A DNA stretch of 64,000 bases from Dendrocalamus latiflorus (GCA_017311315.1 CM029642.1:14339624-14403623), one strand, 5' to 3'. Numbered from the stretch's first letter, positions 1-11,885 are shown. Notes: generated by a model not told the origin, from the sequence alone. A program made the numbers and translations.

Positions 1-1250
1 GAATTTCAGAATTTTCTCAAAAACCCAAATTACTTCCCAACCTTTGATCCTTTGGCCATGAAACTTTGAGGATATGTTAGCAATAGCTATGGGATAATCC
101 AGATCAAATTTCATGCCATTTGTCCAAAGGAATCAAGATTTCACCAAAACCCTAGAAGAGGAAATAAATGAACAGAGGAGACCAACAGATAAAAACTGAA
201 ATTAAACTTGATTTGCTCTTTGGATCGACTAGCCAAATGGCTTTTGAGCATCTCCCATGTCATAGCAACCCATTTTGGTACTCCTTAGCAAGCAAGAACT
301 CCAAACACAAAAACTCAAGAATCACATATGGGAGCCATCGAAGCAAGAACAGAATGAACAGAGAAAAACTTCAGATTTTTCATTCCAAACACAAGGATTA
401 CAGAGAGCTATGTCCCCATACGCATGGACATTCAAACAAAAAGATGATTACAAGACTCTCCACTCAATCCTCTCCCTCTCCAACTCAAGAACACAACACA
501 TACATGCTTGAGAGGGGATGAACACCAACACAGAGAGCTCACATGGAAACCATCGAAGAGGACACAGAGGGAACACAACTCTGCCTCCTCTAACCACTCT
601 CAACCACTAAAGCCTAAAGCCAAAGCAAACTCTAAAGCCTATTTTGACTAAAGGAAACCCTAAAATCCCTTGAAGTGTTCAAGTGGGCATGCAGCCCCTC
701 CACTCCTTTTATAGCCCATGGCTAACGGGTCTCCGCCCCGTTACGCCCGCTATTTCCAACGGAGCCCGCTCCCGCTTGTGCAGCCTTGCGAAATTCCCAT
801 TTCGCCCCTCCTGCACCTTCCGGGAAGCTTTCGCGCTCCTTGTCTCGCACGTCTCGCAACCACCTCGAGTTCATGTCGTCTTCGACACATCTCGACCGTT
901 CTGACCTCAGCACCACCTGCGCCTAGTCCGGTCCACCGTATCTCGCCACAACTCCGCCTCGACGTCCTGCAGCCACACAGACAAGAAACACATCAAATAG
1001 CACCGCTCGATACATGAAAGTGTAAATAACATCATACTCACCAAATATGAAGTCCAAACCCGTCGAAGCACAGAATAGGTACCCTAATCACATACGACAA
1101 AGTCTGACCAAGACCGACCGAGCTCGTTGCACCATGCAACGCTAAGGTCCAAACCACTCAAACCAAACTCGACTTACCTAAAGCGATGTCAATTACTCAT
1201 CATAAACACGGGATGACCTCCACATGGTCTCTCACAAAAATTTTCTATTG
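1..1250 (-). repeat. Possible LTR-type retroelement fragment
   Basis: No convincing gene is present; the open frames here are short and without family signatures. Read on the minus strand, a TATA-like tataaaag sits near 709-716, followed by a leader-like stretch rich in short direct repeats, as in the U3/R part of a plant LTR. The region 720-960 is GC-rich and 960-1,250 is AT-rich. No PBS, PPT or target duplication is visible and the left end is outside the window, so the LTR reading is only an inference. It could equally be unclassified intergenic repeat. Confidence 0.25.
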
Positions 1251-1255
1251 TTCGA

Positions 1256-1330
1256 CAGCTTGCTGGCGGTAATTTTTCTGGAGGCCCTGGTGGGTTTCTC
1301 CGGATTTAATAAGGTCCTATTTTGAACGCC
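1256..1330 (+). repeat. Dispersed repeat, copy 1
   Basis: About 75 bases (gacagcttgc, then ggtaatttttct, then ggccctg and gggtttctc) recur in the same order and orientation near 3,930-4,010. The two copies differ by scattered substitutions, so this is an old dispersed repeat, probably a transposon end. No terminal inverted repeat or target duplication was seen. Confidence 0.45.
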
Positions 1331-1664
1331 CGGAATTTTTTCTAAATTATTGCGTCCAACGAAATCCTGAAGCATAACAAAAGTTTTGTACATACCTTGC
1401 ATTTTACAAACGATACCTTGTAAGTTTTCAAAAACTACATCGAGGTCCTCGGAATGCTCTGTAACAGAAACAACAGCAGATGACTAGTGAACGACAGCGC
1501 ATGCTCGAAAAAGCCTTCTCCACCAGAGCTATACCGAAGTTAAAAATTTGTGACAGCTCGCAAAAAAATAAATCACTTGTGAGTTGTGACAGTTGCGTAG
1601 TGTACTTCAAAGATAAAGAAGGAATATACTGTGAAAACCTTCGTCTTTCTAAACTTTTTGGGTG

Positions 1665-1931
1665 ATCATTTAGGCTTATTTTTTGTGGCTTATGACTGAA
1701 AAACACTATAGCTGACTGAAAAAGCACTGTAGGCTGACAGAGGCTTATTTAGCATAATTAAATTTAAAAAAAAATTAAAAATATAAAAAATATGTTAGCC
1801 CATTACGTATAATACAAACAAATACGGAAAAAAAGAAACGGCAAAAAAGCTCAACAAAAAGCCAAAAGTTCAGAAAAAGACAAAATTTATAAATAGTAAA
1901 AAATAAGCCGGAAGCCAGAAGCCGAAGCTCT
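1665..1931 (+). mobile_element. AT-rich MITE-like repeat, copy A
   Basis: An AT-rich non-coding block contains aggcttatttttt at its left and ataagccggaagccagaag at its right, which are partly reverse-complementary. It lies between two tgatca hexamers. The same internal sequence (ttaaatttaaaaaaa, atatgttagccc, aaatacggaaaaa) recurs at 5,395-5,668 and, inverted, at 20,890-21,066. Three copies in one window with no coding potential fit a MITE. The superfamily cannot be fixed because no exact target duplication is clear. Confidence 0.5.
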
Positions 1932-2499
1932 TTTGATCACTTGTAATGAGCACTTGCAATCCTTTTGCTTCATGCGTTGCAAATATTGTCCTTCATTTGT
2001 TTTTTAAGACTATTGTCCTTGATTTATGTCAGCCTTTCTTCCTTACTCTCTACAAAGTTCTATGTCAAAGTATGAGTAGTTCTTTTTTATTTTACAAACA
2101 TTTCGGGTGCTGCTGTTATGGTCGTCGTCTCGTCGAGTCACAGCACATGCATGCATGACCCCGTCTAATCGTCGCCTTTTGATTTGATTGGGAAAATAAG
2201 GAGATGCGAGTATGCGACGCGTTGCCTCCGATTGGATCGTGCGGAAAAAATTAGTTGGCGAGAACATGTGTCGAACAACATAATCACTTAGTTGTGTGGA
2301 ATTGCAAATGCAAGTAGGCAGTAGCAACTACACTGATCTTTACATGTTACGTACAAACGAAGTTGGATGGTCTAGATCTATTGGCTAGATCAAAACTTGA
2401 CTGGTTTGGAGGGGGAAAACAGTTAACTGTACATTTGTAGGTACTTCGCGTATCTTGTCAAAGCTTATAGGTTGAAACTTCCTCTTTGCAGATATATGC

Positions 2500-2714
2500 A
2501 TGACGAAGTCTTGGGTGCATGGTACGGGTTTGTGGTGACGGAAGTCCAGGAGGAAGCTGTTCATACACACCATCTCGTCCTTGATGGACCGCGGCTCGCG
2601 CCGGACGCCCCACAACTGCTTCACCTCGTCGACGAGGACCGACGAGATGCTGCCCAGCAGCGAGCTAACCGCGCCTCTCGCGGCGCCTGCCACTGTGTGG
2701 ATTAATTGGGTCAT
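2500..2714 (-). pseudogene. Orphan NLR N-terminal (CC/Rx_N) fragment
   Basis: The minus frame gives a short leader and then AGAARGAVSSLLGSISSVL, followed by an IKDEM segment and NSFLLD. This matches the start of the Rx_N-type coiled-coil domain of grass CC-NB-LRR immune receptors, and it closely parallels the CC start of the NLR at 60,312 (MAGTAQGTVDSLLGRLSSVL, IKDEM, NGFLLD). Similarity stops after about 65 residues. No NB-ARC or LRR sequence follows toward lower coordinates, so this is a truncated duplicate, not a working gene. The upstream side (2,715-3,300) could be duplicated promoter sequence. Confidence 0.7.
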
Positions 2715-2790
2715 ATCAGCTAGTGGAAATGGGAATGGATGGAAACTGGGCTAGCTAGCTAATTGGGAGGGATTTGCTGGGTAGCATGCA

Positions 2791-2971
2791 GTGGCGTGGC
2801 GGATCCAGGAAAAATTTTAGGAGGGGCTGAACAAAAGCGATACAGCGATATAACTCCACTATGCTCCTCCTACACCATACATCTATAGCTAAAAATTTAT
2901 GGAGGGGCTCCAAAGGTTCGGTAGCGGTAGGGGGGCTCGAGCCCCCCGCCCCACCGCTGGATCCGCCCTGG
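2791..2971. mobile_element. Small Mutator-type MITE with 9-bp TSD
   Basis: A 181-bp insertion lies between two copies of tagcatgca (2,782-2,790 and 2,972-2,980). The ends carry ggcggatccag and its complement ctggatccgcc, a short imperfect inverted repeat. There is no coding capacity. The 9-bp target duplication is typical of Mutator-like elements, although the inverted repeat is too short for a certain assignment. Confidence 0.6.
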
Positions 2972-2980
2972 TAGCATGCA

Positions 2981-4940
2981 TCGTCATGCCATGCAGGAGA
3001 AGCAGACCTGCATGCGTGCAGGGTAGCTGGTTCCTGCATGCTCCGTAGCGCAGGTACCAGGTAGGTTGCAGGTTGTGAATGCTAATGAAGGTGGATGGAG
3101 ACGGAGAGGACGAGAGGTACGCAGGTAGGTAGGTGGGTGTAGTAATTCTTCATGCATTGGCACATGCAGGAAACGAGCGAGAGTAGCTGGAGATCAGTGG
3201 GGAGGAAGCAGAGGAGTAACGGGGGAGCAGAACGGTAGGTGGAGAGATGTGGTCTCCGCGGCTGAATCTGAACGCGAATAGAGGGGAGAACATGCCCTTA
3301 AATTGCTCCAGTTAAGTGAAATTGAATGCAATTCTCCGGCACCTTGTTTTTCCATTGCATGATCCTTTTGGGTGTTTTTCTTCGCGTCTTTTTTTTTTTT
3401 ACTTTTGGGTTTTGGTCCAGTATGCCATCAGCAGAAGGGCTCCCTAACGCACCTTACAGCCAATAGGGTTACTACAATTAATGGGAAAAATAACCGCACT
3501 CGGGTCTTTAGGATTCTAGGGATCTATCCCTCTGTGTAAACTTAGCAATAAAAACGCCTTAATTGTGATATTTAAACAAAGGAGGTTGAATTGACTTTGC
3601 AAAAAAAGACCCGATGAAACCTTCTCTCCGTCTCACTGTTTTTTCGGATTACCTTTTGGAATTGAGTTTGCAAAGAAAAGGGTCAGTCGGTAACAAGGCC
3701 GCGCATTATATGTCGACAGATGATGGATCATTCAGCAGTTTGATTCTTGTCATTTGTTGTCATTTGTCATTCATGACTGCAATTCTATTGAAACCTTCTC
3801 TCCGTCTCACTGTTAATTACTGCACCAAATGTGAGACCAGTGGGAACGAAGAGGGTGGACACACTCCACCATATGCATTTCCCCATAGCGAAAAACCGTC
3901 AGCAATTATTTTTGGATGTTGGAAATTCTATTGACCGACAGCTTGCAGTCGGTAATTTTTCTAAAGGCCCTGATGGGTTTCTCTGGGTTTAATAAGGCCT
4001 CGTTTAAAACAATTTTTCTAAATCTATTTATTACTAAAAATTGATGACAGACGTTTTAGAGTTGCTAAGAAAAAAAAAGAGAAAAAGCAACAAATTCTTA
4101 CAAAAAAAATAAAACATCTGGCCTTTAATCATTGAGTCCTAATTAAATAAAACTATAGCAGACGTCAGATATTATTGCCTAAACCTAGGCAGGCTAGCAT
4201 GGGAGTGGCTCAACACCTAAATGAGCGGCACACGACTCAAGGGGCTAGCATGCACTGCATGCATGCGATGGGATGGATCGGTTTGGCCGAAACGGCTCAG
4301 CGGAGAAGAAGAGAGAAGGGGGCGGCCGGCATTAGGGTGCAGGGGAGGTGGCACTGCAGCAGAGGGGGTGCGATGTAGGCATGGCGCAAAGCCAGGAATC
4401 CAGGAGCAGGTGGGGCACGGGACTGGCATAGTGTTGGAGAAGGCCGAGGAGGGCAGTGCGTGGCCATGCGTTGGACGCGTTCTGGGCACGCCCGACGTGG
4501 CACAGGCGACATGGGTCATTTCTGGCCGGGCCTAGGGACTTCTGGGCTGGGCCCAGAGGAAATAACAGGGATGGGCTATGCCTAGCCCAAAGAAGATTCA
4601 AACTTTTGGAATTTTGATTTTTTTGGTTAAGTTTACACTACACTTTTTGAATTCAAACATAAATTTAAAATTTTCAATTGAAGCAAAATTTTGTAACCCC
4701 AAAATGGGATGTTACAGAAAGACATTTCCAAATCCCGCTTCCGGTCTTCTACCAATTCTTTTGTTTGCCTGACAACTAAGTATGTCAAGGAAGTGTAGAA
4801 TGTAGTGTTTGCGTGTACGTAGGATACGAATTCGCGTTGTTTTCGCAAACATGCCCTGCCTTGTCAATTTCCTTTGTATCTGACTGAATATGCCCTGCTT
4901 GTTTTGCGAAATCGGGAAATGAATTCGACATGTAAACACA
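2981..4940. other. Intergenic, no gene recognised
   Basis: No supported gene was found. 2,981-3,300 is purine-rich sequence upstream of the orphan NLR fragment. 3,290-4,170 is AT-rich and contains a duplicated cttctctccgtctcactgtt near 3,619 and 3,793, plus copy 2 (3,930-4,010) of the dispersed repeat at 1,256. 4,200-4,560 is GC-rich with overlapping frames on both strands and no recognisable protein. 4,570-4,740 is AT-rich. Confidence 0.5.
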
Positions 4941-4946
4941 TTGCGT

Positions 4947-5015
4947 CCCATTTGGCATGCTAATAACACTTTGCTCAGTCCCACTCCCATTTGGCATGCT
5001 AATAACACTTTGCTC
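4947..5015. repeat. Two-copy 30-bp tandem repeat
   Basis: A 30-bp unit beginning cccatttggcatgctaataa occurs at 4,947-4,976 and again at 4,986-5,015 with no differences. The 9-bp spacer gives a 39-bp period. It is a simple local duplication with no associated gene. Confidence 0.8.
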
Positions 5016-5394
5016 GTTGGTAATCCTCGTATATATGTTGAAGTCGTAAGTTTGCTTAAGTTTATACCACTACCCGATACTTCCATGCGCGTCTTGCACT
5101 TGTTGCATGGAAGTAACCAATGCAGTTACCACTCCTCTCATGCCTTTTCTTTTCACCTTCTAATTAAATCGGTTCAATAATTAATTTGAAGAGAAACTCA
5201 TGCGTTTAGTGTGGCCTTTCTACATAAGTAGCTCAGCGAGTACATATATATTGGCAGCTACATCCTTTTTAGTTTTTACGGTTCGACTGAAGGAGCAATG
5301 AGATTTTGGAGGAAATCAAATATTGTTACCAGGTTCAACTATCGATATGAAAAATTAGGTACAAAGTCGTTGCTATTAATTTAAGCTTTGTCCA

Positions 5395-5668
5395 ATTTAG
5401 CTGCCGCTCGATTGGACTAAAATAAGCTGATTTATACCTGAAATTGCACTGTAACTGACTGAAATGATATTGTATTTGATGGTGACTTATTTGACATAAC
5501 GAAATTTAAAAAAATTTAAAAATGGAAAAATATGTTAACCTATCATGGGCAATGCAAATGAATACGGGAAAAAACCTGCAATCTCAAAAAAGCAAAAAAA
5601 AAATCAGAAAAGACGAAATTTACAAATAGTGAAAAATAAATCAAAAGCCAGAATCTTAAACCGAAATG
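5395..5668 (+). mobile_element. AT-rich MITE-like repeat, copy B
   Basis: This is a second, same-orientation copy of the AT-rich element at 1,665-1,931. It shares taacgaaatttaaaaaa, atatgttaacc, gaatacgggaaaaa and the agacgaaatttac end. It is diverged and carries no coding frame. Confidence 0.5.
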
Positions 5669-5810
5669 AGTGGGACCTACATGTGCTTTGAATTTGAAAT
5701 GAACGGATCTCGTTTTTTCTTGTTAGGATTTGTACAAGATGAATACTACGCCGCATTGACATCGCGCATTTACATCAATTTTTCTGAAGCCATACACGAG
5801 CATCCAACAA

Positions 5811-5926
5811 ACAATATTGATGAAAAGACTAGAGCAACACACGTGTCTTCGCCACGGTCAAATCTTACGAACAATATTGATGAAAAGACTGGAGGAACAC
5901 CCGTGTCTACGACACGGTCAAATATC
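5811..5926. repeat. Tandem 60-bp duplication
   Basis: Two adjacent units (5,811-5,870 and 5,871-5,926) both begin acaatattgatgaaaagact and end in acggtcaaat, with a few substitutions. One unit contains the palindromic core cacgtg and the other has lost it. No neighbouring gene is recognised, so any regulatory role is speculative. Confidence 0.75.
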
Positions 5927-6189
5927 CATTTCTTGTTCTTCTCATGCCCGTTTCTGTATCGCAATAGCTCATGAAGAACTAGCGTCCTAATTCCATTCAT
6001 TCTAAACTGTCACTATATTTGACTTAATATTTAGTCCACACAAAGGCAAAATTTTCGTCTATTATAAAGTATTATATTTTTAGAGGAAATTAAGAAGTAT
6101 ATTATATATTTGAAGCGTCAATATAATGCACCATCACCATATTGATTCTACGAACATTATAGATACAACGGATAGATACTTATGCTGCT

Positions 6190-7140
6190 TCAGGAGGTTT
6201 CAATAAGTCATCGAAAGTTTTAAGATGTTTTAGCAAGTTTTGAATAGGTTTGAGAAAGTTTTCTAACAAGTTTCAACAAATTTTAAGAGTTTTTATAGGT
6301 TTTAGGAATTGTCAAGAAGTTTTAGCAAGTTGCATGTTTCAAGACCCTAAGTATCAAGAAAATTTCAGCAGAGAAACATAAGGTTTATACGGTAAAGTCT
6401 GACATTAGATGTTTGAAATATGATTTTCAACTCTAAAAACCCAAGGATTGAATGATGACAAGTCACATCTTCAAGACGAAATCGCAAAAGTATGTTTCAG
6501 TGTAATGACATCATTGGTTGATTATTCAAGGCACAAGAACAAAACACAATGTAGCAAAGAAATGCATAAATAATTTTCATTCAAGTTTAACTGGAGTTAC
6601 ATATGTACATCGTCATTCATATTTTTTCTATATTCTACAACTTGTATTTTGCAAGAGACCAGACACATTGAAACCATCGTGTACATGGTAGATTTTCTGC
6701 TACTAAAAAGCAGTAGATGGCTATATGTTTTGTGCATCTCCTAAGATCATTGTGCATGGTGAAACTTGAAAGCTCAGGATCGCATCAATCAAAGTACTAG
6801 GCATTCATGACATATTTCATCACAAAGCTTTTAAGCTAAAAAGGCCAACAGATTGTGTCTCCAAATTCAATTGCATTGACACTTGACATGGAGCGCCTTG
6901 ACCAGGAACAACCGAAAAGTAAGAAATTAATGAGATAGTTTTTTAGTATACTGAACACACATATGAAACACGAAATGTGAACTACTAAGTTATTCTCCAT
7001 GAGTCAAAGTAACAAAAATATATTGTTAAGTTCATAAAATAATTTTACCTCTATAAAATTTGCTACATTCTACATGCAAATCAAGTAACCAATATAAAAA
7101 AACACAAAGATGAACAAAATATATACATAACTCCACTTAC
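6190..7140 (+). repeat. Dispersed ~1-kb repeat, copy 1
   Basis: This stretch is collinear with 46,430-47,380. Shared landmarks in the same order are gaaagttttaagatgtttt, ctaagtatcaag, gtctgacattagatgt, ttggttgattattcaagg, aaagaaatgcataaata, ctcaggatcgca and ttctacatgcaaatcaagta. It has no open frame of note and appears to be a non-coding transposon segment present twice in the window. The start holds a short version of the ttaagatgtttyagcaagttt repeat array seen at 45,740-46,560. Confidence 0.7.
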
Positions 7141-8397
7141 AGATAATAGCATGAAGGGCTTAAGAAACTAGTAACGGAAAATAAAAGAAAAACGTAGTAG
7201 CCATTCAATATGTCTATAGACAATCGACTAGGGAGCAAAGTCCTAAATCGAGAAGTTGTCAAAGAAACCTCCTCTAAATACATCTGTCTGATCTGGCTCT
7301 TCTTCAGCGATTGAGGAAATATGGATATAACCATGAGTACATAGAGTGCTTAGCAAGTTATTTGTAACAAAGATGCAATATATAATGATGCAAGGCTTAT
7401 CAAATGATGGCTAAATGGTTATTTTGTAGAAAACGATATTTTAAAGTAAATACAATAAGTAGATTGAAAATGCAATTTTAGAAAGGATGTATATAAATAA
7501 TTAATGAATCAAGGATTAAATGAACTACAAGTGAATTAACCATTTACTTCCCAATCAACTTACTTCCAACCTAACCAAGATTTTTATGAAAAAACCTACC
7601 CATCGTGTAAAATTATTGAGCATTGTCCATGACCAGGAACACTAGTTTTACACTCTGCACAGGTTGCACAACTTTACCTAAAAGACATGATCATCTCATA
7701 TTACTACGCGATTAACACACTTCCTTTGGTATGCGGCAGATAGTTCGTGACAAGGACTTTACAATGCTCAATCTCAACCCAGTTCTTCCCACTAAGGTTT
7801 TACCGTTGAGTAGGTTAACCACCTAGTCGATATTTGCCCCCTCTTGTTTCTCATGAAAATCAACATCCATGTTCATCACAATGGCGAAATCAAAATTGAA
7901 ATATCACAAATTAATCAGCCAAGTCCATCCCATACAAGACATGAGGTTATACGATAAGGCTTAGATCAATGACGCACAAAGTTAAGTCCTTAGATGTTAC
8001 CCATGCGAAAATCCACATTCCAATGTGCGAACTGCACCCTCCTTTACTGCATAATCATTCGTCCAAGTGAAAACTATTTTGTATAACCAACACTAATGAC
8101 ACACTAATGTCATGGCACAAAAATTTTATATCTGTGGCTATAACCACGATTCAATATCTCATTATGTCAAAATTAATCAATTGATCACATGTGATTAGAG
8201 TTGACGTCGAGACTAATGTGGCTCGGTCGGCTCATGGGCCTACGGAACATCTACGCTAACATGTGGGCCTGGCTTGACAGAGGCTCAGTCTATGGTGAAC
8301 TCAGTCCATGGGGAGGCGAAGGGCCGCGGCCGGCGTAGTGCGTGCTGGTGTGGGCGGGCGCATGGTTCGAGGCGGTGGCTTAGTGCGTGAGTCGTCG
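7141..8397. other. Intergenic, no gene recognised
   Basis: The sequence is AT-rich with no supported coding region to about 8,200. It then becomes GC-rich just before the hAT element. Once that element is removed, 8,200-8,405 reads on into 9,883-10,440, so both flanks belong to one older GC-rich repeat. Confidence 0.5.
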
Positions 8398-8405
8398 GGC
8401 ACGCG

Positions 8406-9848
8406 TAGGGATGGCAATTGTGCCCGTTTACCCGTGTACCCGTGGGTAAATACCCTAATAGGGTCGGGTATGGGATGCATTCTTTACCCACGGGTAGAAA
8501 AACGGGGAAAAATCTCTACCCATCGGGTAAACGGGTACGGGTATGGGTTAGCTCTACCCGTACCCGTTTCGCCCGTTTACCCGTGAAATATGTACTGACA
8601 TGTGGGCCATCAAAACAGTAAACCCTAACCCAGCCCGCCGGCCGCTCCCAAATCTCACTCATTCGCAAATCGCACTCATTCACTCGGCCGCCCCCGCCCC
8701 TCTTCGCTCCCGCTCCCAAAACCAGCCGCCACCCGAGATACCTCCTCGCTCCGCCGCCGCCCCTCCCCCTCGCTCCGCCGCCGCCCCTCGTTCCAGATCC
8801 GGCCGCCCCTCGTTCCGCCGTCGCCCCTCCCCCTCGCTCCGCCGCCGCCCCTCGCTCCAGATCCGGCCGCCGCACCTCCCCCTCGCTCCGTCGCCGCCCC
8901 TCGTTCCAGATCCGGCCGCCCCTCGCTCCGCCGCCTCCCCTCCCCCCTCGCTCCGCCGCCGCCCCTCGTTCCAGATCCGGTCGCCCCTCGCTCCGCCGCC
9001 TCCCCTCCCCCTCGCTCCGCCGCCGCCCCTCGTTCCAGATCCGGTCGCCCCTCGCTCCGCCGCCCCTCCCCCTCGCTCCGCCGCCGCCCCTCAGGTGAGC
9101 CTCCTCCGGTCCTCCCTCCTTTCATCCTCATCGCCCTCATCGCCGATCCTTGACGCGTTTCAGGGGGGGTGCAAAGGCCGTGCCGACGACGTGCGCCGGC
9201 CTGGAACAAGGGACACTGCCAGGTTGATTTCTGCAGACATCAATTTTGCCCAGAGAAGCGGCAAGGGACAAGGGACACTGCCAGGTTGATTTCTGCAGAG
9301 TGCAAATGGAATGTTATTTGTTTTGTCAGAGTTCAGGTGGCATGTTCCTAGTTTATTTTGTTTGAGTGACAAATGTATGTCAGTAATCAGTATGTGTATG
9401 TCTGGAGAATATATTGCCCATCTTTTTAGCTATGTAACATTTTGGTATCAGTATGTGTATGAGTGACAAATGTATGTCAGCAATCAGTATGTGGCATGTT
9501 CCTAGTTTACAACTTTTACATTTTGCTAGCATAATAATGGCTTGGTCCTCTCAGGTAATTTGTTAATGGGAACATTGTAGTTTCTTTTCTTGTACTGTGC
9601 TACTGTTGCTGGTATTCGTATATGTGAATTTGTGATGCATTGGTAATGTTTAAATGTGAATATGTGATGTACTCAGTTCGCGGGTAAATGGGTATACCCG
9701 CGGGTGACGGGTACCCACGGGCGACGGGTATGGGCGGGGTTTTTTACCCGCGGGCTGGTACAGGTATGCCCGTGGGCAAAAATTGGGGTCGCGGGTACGG
9801 GTATAGGCGAGCACTACCCGTACCCGTCGCGCCCGATTGCCATCCCTA
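8406..9848. mobile_element. Non-autonomous hAT-type element
   Basis: The element begins tagggatggcaattg and ends gattgccatcccta, an inverted terminal repeat. It is flanked by an exact 8-bp duplication, ggcacgcg (8,398-8,405 and 9,849-9,856), which is the hAT target-duplication length. Both subterminal zones are packed with cccgtaccc / gggtacggg motifs in both orientations, as hAT transposase binding regions often are. No transposase is encoded. The centre holds a GC-rich minisatellite (8,720-9,092) and a less repetitive stretch (9,093-9,650) resembling a captured gene 5' end. Open frames here are compositional. Confidence 0.8.
8720..9092. repeat. GC-rich minisatellite inside the hAT element
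   Basis: Tandem units built from ctcgctccgccgccgcccc and cgttccagatccgg repeat about five times with periods of about 46 and 65-67 bases. They are followed by an exon-end-like caggtgag at 9,091. Long frames on both strands (Pro/Ser/Arg-rich on plus, Gly/Arg-rich on minus) result from this repeat. It probably arose by slippage in a captured GC-rich 5' coding or leader region. Confidence 0.75.
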
Positions 9849-9886
9849 GGCACGCGGGTTGATTGCCATCCCTAGGCACGCGGGTT
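9835..9886. repeat. 26-bp tandem duplication of the hAT 3' end plus TSD
   Basis: Two perfect 26-bp units (9,835-9,860 and 9,861-9,886) each contain the last 14 bases of the hAT element, the 8-bp TSD and four flanking bases. The right terminus therefore appears twice and the TSD three times in total. This fits repair slippage or an abortive transposition event at the right end. Confidence 0.8.
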
Positions 9887-11060
9887 GAGGGCGATGGTGG
9901 ATGACTAGTGGGGTGAAGCGGCTCGGAGTCGAGCGGAGCAACTCGACATCAGCGAGAACAAATGCGAAGACAACAACGGTTCGGCCCAGTGGCTTGCACG
10001 GACGTTGAGGGAGGTGGTGGCTCACAGGGTGTGGAACTCGAGGGCCCTGGTGGGATATTTATATCCGGAGAGACGATGTCTGACATGACTATGGCGTGGA
10101 AGTCAAGACCAGCACTACGGTGGTGTCGTGTCCAGCTCGGTCACGCGAGGAAGAAGGTGACCGGGAGGGAGACAGCTGGCCTGACAGCGGGGCCATACCA
10201 GTCGTGGCTGCAACTGGCAAACGAGCGAGATGGCCAAACGGGGCTCACCAATGCGTGACGCGTGGCGCTGGCAGAAATGGGCTAGAGGGACAGGCAGGTT
10301 GGCTGGGCCAGAAGGGAGGAAGTGGGCCAGAGGGAAGAAATTCAGCTCGAGCACTTAAATCCGGATATTTGGATTTTTTTTTGGAATTTCCCAATTAGTA
10401 GTAATTGGTTTAATTCAAATTGAGCTCTAGAAAATCACAAATAAATCTAAAAAAATCGAAGAAAATACATAAATATTCCTTGTAGCCATTTGGTTTGGAT
10501 TGGGTTGAGTGTGAATGTTGTATGGGTTTGGTTGGGTTGGGTTGTGGAAGGTGGTCTTTGGATTGGGCTAGATGAGGGTTACGAATTTTTCTTTATAGGT
10601 TTGTGTTTGGTTCAGGTTAGGTTACAACCCATTAGCAGGCCTAGGCCCAGGAGTCCAAACACGAGGAAGCTCCATGGCACTGAGCCAGCAGCTACAAAAT
10701 CCAAAAGCCATTTTTCTCAAGAGAAGTGGGACGAGGAAGACTAGAAGTTGGTGCGAGTGTACCTTGACTGGGTGAGTACGGTACGGTATATGGCGTCAGG
10801 TTATATAGAAGAGAATAGAAGTCGATGAAAGTGGAGGCTGTTATCACATTATTTACGAAAGTGGAGGCTGTTATCACATTATTTACGTTCAGTTAATTAC
10901 TTGGTCAGTCCTAGTGATGCTCTTAATTAGGTGGTGCATACCATGACTACTAACAGTGTAATGTGTAATTGAAATAAGAGATAGTAAACAATCTTGACAT
11001 CAAGCTTCCTACTTAACGCAGTGGTTTTTCTAAAACCACTTTTATTTTACTAGTTTTTAA
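9887..11060. other. Intergenic, no gene recognised
   Basis: 9,887-10,360 is GC-rich repeat continuing the left flank of the hAT element, with no recognisable protein. 10,480-10,640 is a gggttgggttgg-like low-complexity stretch. A perfect 30-bp tandem duplication starting gaaagtggaggctgttatca lies at 10,827-10,886. 10,900-11,060 is AT-rich and leads up to the proposed Helitron 5' end. Confidence 0.5.
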
Positions 11061-11249
11061 TCTACCCTACTCTATAATACACCAAAATTTTCTTTGCTAA
11101 ATCCACCCCCTCATTTATCTCCATAGTCTTGCCTAATCTAAGTCCACACAGATTTGTGTACCAAGTAATCCAACTTCATACAAATGAATGGCCTAGATCT
11201 CTCCTCAAATCTTCTTCTCTTACTCATTGAAGATCCTAAGGCCAAAATC

Positions 11250-11885
11250 ATTTGGATCATGCATCATTGAACCCACCCCGCGCTACGTGTAAGCCTCCTC
11301 CTCCCACCTTCTACCCCATCTCCCCTCGATCTCCACTCCTCCCCCGTTCTCTACGCCGCCTCCTCCCCTCCCTCCTCCATCTGCGCCTCCGCTCCTCCCC
11401 CGTTCTCTACGCCGCCTCCTCCCCTCCCTCCTCCATCCGCGCGTCCGCTCCTACCCCCGTTCTCCGCGCCGCCTCCTCCCCTCCCTCCTCCGCCCTCGCC
11501 TTCTCCCCTCCCTCATCCGCCGCTCCGCCCTCGCCTACTCCTCCCCACCTTGCGTCGCCGCCACCTCCTCTTCCCTCCACTTCTCCGGCTCTGAGACCGT
11601 GATGGCTTCCGCCGCATTAGCCTCCAGCGCGCTGCGGCCTCCGCGCCGCCACTACCCTCCCGTCCCCCCGCCACGCGCGCATCCAGCGACCAGTCGACCA
11701 CCACCGCTCCAAGGCCGCGCCGAGGTGCGGCCGCGGTCGCCGCGTCAGTGCGCTGCCTGGCGGTGGCGGCCGACGAGCTCTCCATCCACCTCCTCCTCCC
11801 CCCACCCCTCCGCTCCGCCGCCGCCGCCTCCTCCCGCCACCCCGCGCCGCCGCCTCCTTCTCCCCCCCACCCCACGCCGCCGCTA
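11250..11885 (+). repeat. C-rich leader with tandem units in the Helitron
   Basis: The sequence is strongly C-rich with direct repeats of cgttctctacgccgcctcct and cccctccctcctcc at about 57-bp spacing (11,347-11,520). It translates to Pro/Ser-rich low complexity on plus and Gly/Arg-rich on minus. It may be a captured plastid-targeting or 5' leader region of a grass gene, since a short frame at 11,602 begins MASAALASSALRPPRR, but no family can be named. Confidence 0.4.

Noticed and set aside
168..521. Short plus-strand frame near the window start as a gene
   Set aside because: Overlapping frames of similar length in two phases, Lys/Ser/His-rich composition and no motif.
8676..9289. Long GC-rich frames on both strands (229 and 177 codons)
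   Set aside because: Both are translations of the same minisatellite, with low-complexity Pro/Ser/Arg or Gly/Arg composition and no domain.
8410..9845. Interstitial telomere repeat (cccgtaccc runs)
   Set aside because: The motif is not the plant TTTAGGG telomere unit, and it lies subterminally within a hAT element in both orientations.
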